DNA of 64,000 nt from Salvia splendens (taxonomy: Eukaryota; Streptophyta; Magnoliopsida; Lamiales; Lamiaceae). The notes under the pieces are model-generated. The model was not told where the DNA came from, made no database searches, and worked only from the letters and a program-made list of their open reading frames with translations. A program made the position numbers and the translations under genes. How positions within the stretch are numbered: position 1 is the first letter of the stretch; each line of letters begins with the position of its first letter. Positions 58,391 to 64,000 of the stretch are shown piece after piece. The stretch is from positions 32,281,928-32,345,927 of the forward strand of contig NC_056042.1 of the NCBI RefSeq assembly GCF_004379255.2, in the 5' to 3' direction.

Positions 58391-60414
58391 GAGCATCCGC
58401 ATCGGCGTCTCGATGCGGGCTCGATCTCGTCCTGGCGAGACAAGACCGCATCGAGACGCCGATGTGGATGCTCCGTCTCATCCCGTAGCTCGGGGGAGGG
58501 GGGATGGCGGGCTGTCTCGCCACGTGGCGAGTGCTGGCGCGCGGCGTGACGCCCATTCACCGGCACGCGAGTGGACTTCGTCAGCTGACGCAATAAATAT
58601 TTTTTTAAAAAAATCAATTTTCTGAAAAAAAAATTTAAATTTTTAAACGGTAATATTTTATTTTTTTATTCTATAAATACTCCTATTAACCTCTCTCATT
58701 TTACACACAAACACACAATCTCTCATCTTTTTTTCTTCTCATCACTGTTATATCATCCATTTTTCCTCTCCAATTCTTCTCCTAAATTTAATCCATTCAT
58801 GGATCCATTTGAGCAAATGTGTCGAATGATGGAAGAATCGCTAGAAGCAGATCGACGTAGTGAGGAGGAGGAAGCCACGGTGTGTCAAAAGCGACCACGG
58901 AAATATATCCATCGTGACCGGGGAGAAGCCGCCGCAAGGTTGGTACGAGATTACTTTTGTGAGAACCCGGTATGAGGAGATACCTACTTCCGTCGCCGTT
59001 TCCGCATGGGGCGGGAGCTATTTATGCATATCGCAAATACATTGGCGGCCCGAGAAGAGTACTTCCAAGAAGGGTTCGACGCTACTAGCTGTCCCAGTCT
59101 CACGACGCTCCGGAAATGTACTACAGCAATCCGTCAGCTTGCTACTGGACAAACTGCGGATTTGTTCGACGAGTACCTGCACATTGGGGAAAGCACTGGG
59201 AGATTGTGTTTGGTGAACTTCTGCAAAGGCGTCCGGGCAGCCTTCACCGACGAATTCCTCCGGAAGCCAAGCACTGCAGATTGTCAGTTTCTGCTCCGAC
59301 TTCACGAACAAGCGCACCGATTCTCCGGGATGCTTGGCAGCGTCGATTGCATGCATTGGCAATGGAAGAATTGCCATGTGGCGTGGAGGGGATCATACAC
59401 GAGCGGCCACAAAGGCACCCACCCCACCGTTATACTCGAGGCCGTTGCCGACTACCGACTATGGATTTGACATGCATGTTTTCGGGGTACCTCGGATCGA
59501 ACAACGACATCAACGTGCTCAACCAATCCGACCTCTTCACCGAAGTTCTGAATGGTAAAGCGTCGGCCATCAACTTCACCGCTAACAACCGTCAGTTTAA
59601 AAAGGGGGTACTATCTTGCTGACGACATCTATCCGAAGTGGCCAACCTTCGTGAAGACGTTCAACAGGCCGATAGACGACAATCAGGCTCTTTTTGTGCA
59701 TAAGCAAGAGGCTGCTCGCAAGGATGTGGAATAAGCGTTCGGGGTTCTACAAGCTCAATTCCACATTATCAAATCCCCGGCTCGTACGTGGTTTATGGAG
59801 AATATGGTCGACATCATGTATACGTGCATAATCTTGCACAACATGATTGTCACCGACGAAGGACCTGAGGCGGGAAATTGGTTCGACCCTGAAACCCCGA
59901 GAAACTCTTCCGCAAGTAGTCCGCCTCGCAGTGGAGTGCATCCTTCTTTGCAAGAGCAGCTGTGTGTTTGGGAAAGGACACGTGATTCTATGGTCCACGC
60001 CCAACTCCAAGAGGATCTAATAGAGCACATTTGGGCAAAATTTGGCAACCGTTAGACGATGACCGCATCACTTTCCATGATTATGCGGATTTCAATAAAT
60101 TGTAATATTAGGATTTCAATTATGTATTTTTCGTATTTTCGGATGTTGTAATTTTCATGATTTTTAATGATTTAATGATTTTATGTATTATTAGTATTAA
60201 TTTAATATTTCAATGAAATATTAATTGAATTTGTGGGAAATAAAAATAAAAAATGAAATTAAATGAATAGTTAAGGGATGAGATGATTAAGAGATTGAGG
60301 GATGCATGTATTGTCTCTTAGTTAAGAGATGGGGTAAAAAGTGCAGTGGAGCCCATGAACAGTTAAGGGATAAGACGGTTAAGAGACGATATTGAGACAT
60401 GGATGTGGATGGTC
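58391..60414 (+). mobile_element. PIF/Harbinger element with transposase only (element H4)
   Basis: The ends GAGCATCCGCATCGGCGTCT and (inverted) GACCATCCACATCCATGTCT are bounded by TGA at 58388-58390 and 60415-60417, a slightly atypical target for this superfamily. The 2.0 kb interior carries a HARBI1-like gene and no accessory SANT/Myb-like frame. It lies only 311 bases from H3 in the same orientation, outside its TSD. Confidence 0.85.
58799..60054 (+). pseudogene. HARBI1-like DDE transposase, three stops and two frameshifts
   Basis: ATG 58799 (MDPFEQMCRMMEESLEADRR) opens a frame that meets TGA at 58973, then resumes with YFRRRFRMGRELFMHIANTL and runs through the helix-turn-helix region and the first catalytic block GMLGSVDCMHWQW. 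A second TGA (at about 59468) and a one-base insertion shift the sense to DMHVFGYLGSNNDINVLNQS, which carries the second catalytic Asp. Another extra base in a G run near 59606 moves it to YYLADDIYPKWPTFVKTF. A TAA follows the expected catalytic Glu in the DVE-AFGVLQ segment, after which the frame stays open to 60054. The family is a nuclear DDE_Tnp_4 nuclease cutting at Harbinger termini. This copy is inactive. Confidence 0.85.
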
Positions 60415-60417
60415 TGA

Positions 60418-61429
60418 TATGTTTGATAATACATAATGGCTTCAGGCTATTGAAAAAAATCATGTAGAATAGGCCTGCTTATTCCGCCGGTTCCAGTTCT
60501 AACCGGACCGGTTAGCCGGTTTTAAATTTTCATAAATCCTAGAACCGGAATTGAAACCGATCAGTTCTGGTTTAACCGGTCGATTCCGATTCCGAACTGG
60601 AACCGATGTGTAATTTTAATCCGAATTTATTTATAATTTTAAATAGTTCAATACTAAAAAATAGTTTTATATTTGAACTGATTAATTGTGGCGTGGGAGA
60701 AATTGAAGAATTGCTAAATAGGACTAATATCGGAAAAACTAGAGGATCATTTTTTATATAATCATACAAAAATAGAGTACAAATATAACCAATAACAATT
60801 TTATGAGTAATTTTTGGAGATTTTGTATTATAGATTGGAGGAGAGTAAAGAATCAACGCAACTTTGATGTGAAGTGATAAAATAATTATTAGTTTTAGTG
60901 TTTAGCTGCAGGCCAAATTATCATAATGGATCTAATCAGGCCAAATTAATACTATCTGATTAAGTTATATCATTATATTATTGATCAATTCATGTCTTAT
61001 CACTCATATAGACGTTAGTTATATGTTTAATTCAAGAGTGTATTATTTAAAACTGTAATGAATTTTTAAAAATTAGTTCCATCACTCAAATTAAAGGCAC
61101 GCAATAAGCTTTTTGATTTCAAGATTAAAATGATGTATATGTATACCGGTGTACATATATTGGGTAGCTGATTATTCCAATAAGAATTAGACGGTAGCAT
61201 TAATTTTCGACTAGACTCGAAAATGTTAAACGGTGCTAAATAAATCACTTAAAAAATGATTTCTTGAAGTAAAATATATTAGTAGAAGGATTTATGAAAA
61301 AAACTTAATTATTGAAACAAACTTTTAAGTGAAACTCACGATATAATTTTTCCTTGGTTAAAATTAAATGAAAATCGACGTCAATAAGATATCGACAAAT
61401 CGGGAAAAAATAAAAATTTAAAATAAATT
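60418..61429. other. AT-rich spacer with a CCGGTT-rich segment
   Basis: 60478-60606 repeats CCGGTT/AACCGG words (AACCGGACCGGTTAGCCGGT). The rest shows no gene or transposon end. Confidence 0.45.
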
Positions 61430-61434
61430 AAAAA
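61430..61434 (-). terminator. RNA polymerase III terminator of the tRNA gene
   Basis: Five T on the minus strand lie six bases past the tRNA 3' end, the usual pol III stop. Confidence 0.6.
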
Positions 61435-61440
61435 CTCAAA

Positions 61441-61512
61441 GGGGCATTCCGAGAATCGAACTCGGGACCTCTCGCACCCGAAGCGAGAATCATACCACTA
61501 GACCAAATGCCC
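61441..61512 (-). tRNA. tRNA-Pro (anticodon CGG)
   Basis: On the minus strand 72 bases fold into a full cloverleaf: acceptor GGGCATT/AATGCCC, anticodon stem CTCGC/GCGAG around loop TTCGGGT, and T stem CCGAG/CTCGG, all fully paired. The anticodon CGG (plus strand 61478-61480) reads CCG proline codons. Internal A and B boxes and a downstream T run indicate a functional gene. CCA is not encoded, as expected for a nuclear gene, and no intron is present. Confidence 0.95.
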
Positions 61513-61589
61513 AGGTGCTATTTTTTTAGCTATAGTTATGTATTTGAATGGATACGATGTTCACAAACAGGTGCTATTTATTTTAGCTA

Positions 61590-62199
61590 TCTATTTATCT
61601 TGCATAGTATAGCTTCAACCTTCTGATATTGGGGATTCTTTTAAGCACACCCTCACCAAATTTGAGATTCTTCACACAAAAGAGTGTATGTAGGTTTTCC
61701 AACACCATATCCTCTTCGTCACTGAGAGGATCGGAGAGACAATATGCACCATGCTATGACATGCCTAAGTTGAGGCATCTTCCAAATCTCGCAAACGAAA
61801 TCCTCACTTGCATCACGTAAAAATAGTGTCTGTAAATTCCACAGAAAAGACCTTTATAAAATTGGACATGAATTGGACGGAGACCTTTATAAAATTGGAC
61901 GGAGGTGATGTTTTGCACATCATTTCTAGATCGAACATGAATTTGATCGACTCGATCACATCTTCAGCATGGTAAGCCGCTTCAGCAATTCGACTCTCCC
62001 AAACATCTTCTTCTTCTTCTTCTTCAGTGTAGGGAGCATAGCCTTCTAGAAATTCTTGCAGGGAAGTGATTACATGCTTGAGAGATTCAAGGCGTTGCTG
62101 ATCGATGGAAAGAGGAGGAGGGTGTGGATGAGTTTGAAGTTGATCTATAATATTCATTAGAGACACTAGAGCCTCCATAAGCAGCCATTTTGGACTCAT
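61590..62199 (-). pseudogene. R1-like CC-NLR relic lacking NB-ARC
   Basis: Minus-strand 62199-61900 encodes the Rx-type coiled-coil domain: EALVSLMNIIDQLQTHP, LKHVITSLQEFLEGY, an acidic run, and ESRIAEAAYHAEDVIESIKF. The family's usual MAAYxALVS start exists at 62188, but an extra base puts it out of frame; the open frame now starts at 62199 or 62178. From about 61815 downward comes LRR sequence of the same family (IWKMPQLRHV, then in another frame LSDEEDMVLENLHTLFCVKN and [14 protein letters not shown]). The whole NB-ARC is absent; the junction holds a duplicated GACCTTTATAAAATTGGAC at 61849-61902. NLRs of this type are intracellular immune receptors. This one cannot act as a nucleotide-driven switch. 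Confidence 0.8.
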
Positions 62200-62470
62200 T
62201 TTGAAGAACAAACTCTTAATCTCAATTCACTTGAGGTTTCTGAGAGAATGAGCATGGTGAACACTGTTTGAATAAAGTCAATTGTGTAATCTCACCTTTT
62301 GGCCAAGTTCACAAAAAATAATTATTTTTCAAATATGAATGCATGTTTTCCAGCTCATATTACCATTATAATCCAAAAGGCCAGTGTAAAATATGCAGAA
62401 ATTATTGTTTTTAAAAAGCAAAATTATCATTTAAATCATTTTTAGTTAACATGTGATAGGAATATAATCA

Positions 62471-63463
62471 AGAGTGAACTACGTAAATGGTTCTTAAACT
62501 ATGTGTTTTGCATGCAAATGGTACTTAAACTTTAAAAATATCGTGGGTAGTCCCTGAACTAAGGTGTAATCACATTTTTTTATATTTTTTCACTATTCAT
62601 CATAATTTTGCACCAAAAATGCTCCCAAAGCATAAAGGGCATTTATGGACTTTCATATCTAGATACTAGATATGATATTTTCTGTATCTCTCTTTATTAC
62701 TGAATATGATATTTTCTTATAGTTTGAGTACGTAAATGATAGTATTATTCACTTCACTTTTTCAATCAACTTATGTCAGATCTTCTTTCTCTAACACTTT
62801 TAGAAAGTAAAAAATAAAAATACTACAATGAAATTCTTAAATATGGAATAAAATTTAAAATTGTAAATTTAATTATCAAAATAACTTGTAGCTAAATTTA
62901 ATTTTGATTCTGATTCAATTATTTTTTAATATTAAATAATAAAAATTAGGATTATTTAAAAATTTAGTTTTAATTAAAAAAATTAATTTTTAATATTAAA
63001 AAAATAATCAAATCACAATCAAAATTAAATTTTGCTACAAATTATTTTAATAATTAAATTTATAATTTTAATTTTTATAATTAATATATTTAAGAATTTC
63101 ATACTATTTTTTATTTAATTTTTTACTTCCTAAAAGTTTTAGAGAAAGAGAGAAAGAAGGTCTGATATAAACTGATTGAAAAAATGAAGTGAATAATATC
63201 ATTTTAGGTAGTCAAACTATAAGAAAATATCATATTATGTATTAGAGAGAGAGAGAGAGAAAATATCGAATCCACTACTTAGATATGAATGTCCAAAAAT
63301 ATCGAATCCACTACCTAAATGTAAAATTGTGATGAATAGTAAAAAAAATATACCATAAATGTGATTACATCTTAGTTTAGAGACTACCCACGATATTTTT
63401 AAAGTTTAGGTACCATTTACGTGCAAAGCGCATAATTCAAGAACCATTTGCGTAGTTCACTCT
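62471..63463. mobile_element. foldback element
   Basis: The whole 0.99 kb is an imperfect inverted repeat. The edges AGAGTGAACTACGTAAATGG and CCATTTGCGTAGTTCACTCT mirror each other, as do inner blocks such as AAAATATCGTGGGTAGTC/GACTACCCACGATATTTT and TTCACTTCACTTTTTCAATC/AACTGATTGAAAAAATGAAG. The arms are about 490 bases and meet in an A/T-only core near 62970. A (GA)n tract sits at 63245-63260 on one arm. Non-coding; no clear target duplication. Confidence 0.75.
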
Positions 63464-64000
63464 ATTCAATTGTAAATTCTTTTCTACAAACTACATTAAA
63501 ATTTAGACTATTTAATATCAAGATTTAATGTATGAGATAACAAATACAGTAATATCAATAAAAAAAATATTAACACAACGTTGTTTGTTGATATTTTTTG
63601 GTCATTATTCACTCAATCATGGATTCATGATAGGCATTATTATAAATAATAATAATATTATTATTTTCATACAACAACAAAAAAAGACATTTGCCATCCA
63701 TTTTAAACTAACACAAACCAATGGATCCAAACACTGTGATCTCAGTTTTATCACCCGCAAGGTCTTTCTCCTTTTCTTTTCTGTTTTTTTTTCCCAGCAA
63801 TCGTCTCTCCTAGGATAGAATGAATCAACATACAGCTAACCCCCAAAAATGACGACGACGACAGAAGACAATGAGCGCCGGGCTCACCTGGAGGAATACC
63901 TCCCCCCTCCCTCATGTTATAGGCTAAATATCTGGTTGCCATATTTACATGATAGATCAAGTGCATGGAAGACAATTAACCAGGTTTCGTTCGAGAGAAT
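63464..64000. other. window end, possible 3' region of a minus-strand gene
   Basis: 63840-64000 has higher GC and a minus-strand open frame (63751-63975) with no recognised domain; it could be the 3' end of a gene continuing beyond the window. The remainder is AT-rich. Confidence 0.3.

Overview
This is a plant nuclear window, most likely from an asterid eudicot and perhaps Lamiales. Split genes with GT-AG introns, plant-only families (a ZAT-type C2H2 repressor, a vacuolar sorting receptor, a plant serpin, an RSL-class bHLH, an R1-like NLR fragment) and AT-rich spacers full of transposons support the plant call. The order-level placement is an impression, resting mainly on the R1-like coiled-coil domain and the repeat style.

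Layout. 0-1.5 kb: truncated endogenous caulimovirid (tRNA-Met primer site, intact movement-protein frame, short second frame). 2.0-4.2 kb: PIF/Harbinger element carrying only a broken accessory SANT/Myb-like frame. 5.3-8.5 kb: minus-strand non-autonomous LTR retrotransposon with a tandem array. 8.7-9.2 kb: C2H2 zinc-finger gene (-). 9.7-11.4 kb: large inverted-repeat element flanked by (TA)n. 13.5-15.8 kb: probable solo LTR. 17.6 kb: gene for a small cysteine-rich, probably secreted peptide. 18-31 kb: gene-poor, with LINE-like tails, tandem repeats and a Harbinger MITE. 31.5-32.9 kb: RSL-type bHLH gene (+). 36-37 kb: decayed copy of the vacuolar sorting receptor 3' flank. 38.9-40.1 kb: a Stowaway MITE split by two (TA)n-flanked elements. 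40.7-44.4 kb: vacuolar sorting receptor gene (-, 12 exons). 45-46 kb: long-TIR, Pack-MULE-like element. 47.0 kb: tRNA-derived SINE with an 18-bp target duplication. 50.4-53.0 kb: RlmN-like radical SAM RNA methyltransferase gene (+, 7 exons). 54.2-55.8 kb: serpin gene (-) with a frameshift. 56.2-60.4 kb: two neighbouring Harbinger elements, one with the accessory frame and one with the transposase. 61.4 kb: tRNA-Pro(CGG). 61.6-62.2 kb: NLR relic without NB-ARC. 62.5-63.5 kb: foldback element.

The host genes belong to unrelated pathways (stress transcription, root-hair growth, vacuolar cargo sorting, RNA methylation, protease inhibition) and show no joint pathway. The most unusual content is in the mobile DNA: serial insertion of elements into (TA)n tracts, a hairpin-type element with mirrored triple repeats, and Harbinger elements that each carry only one of the two canonical genes. 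Exon boundaries were placed by hand from splice sites, reading frame and family similarity, and were not checked against transcripts.
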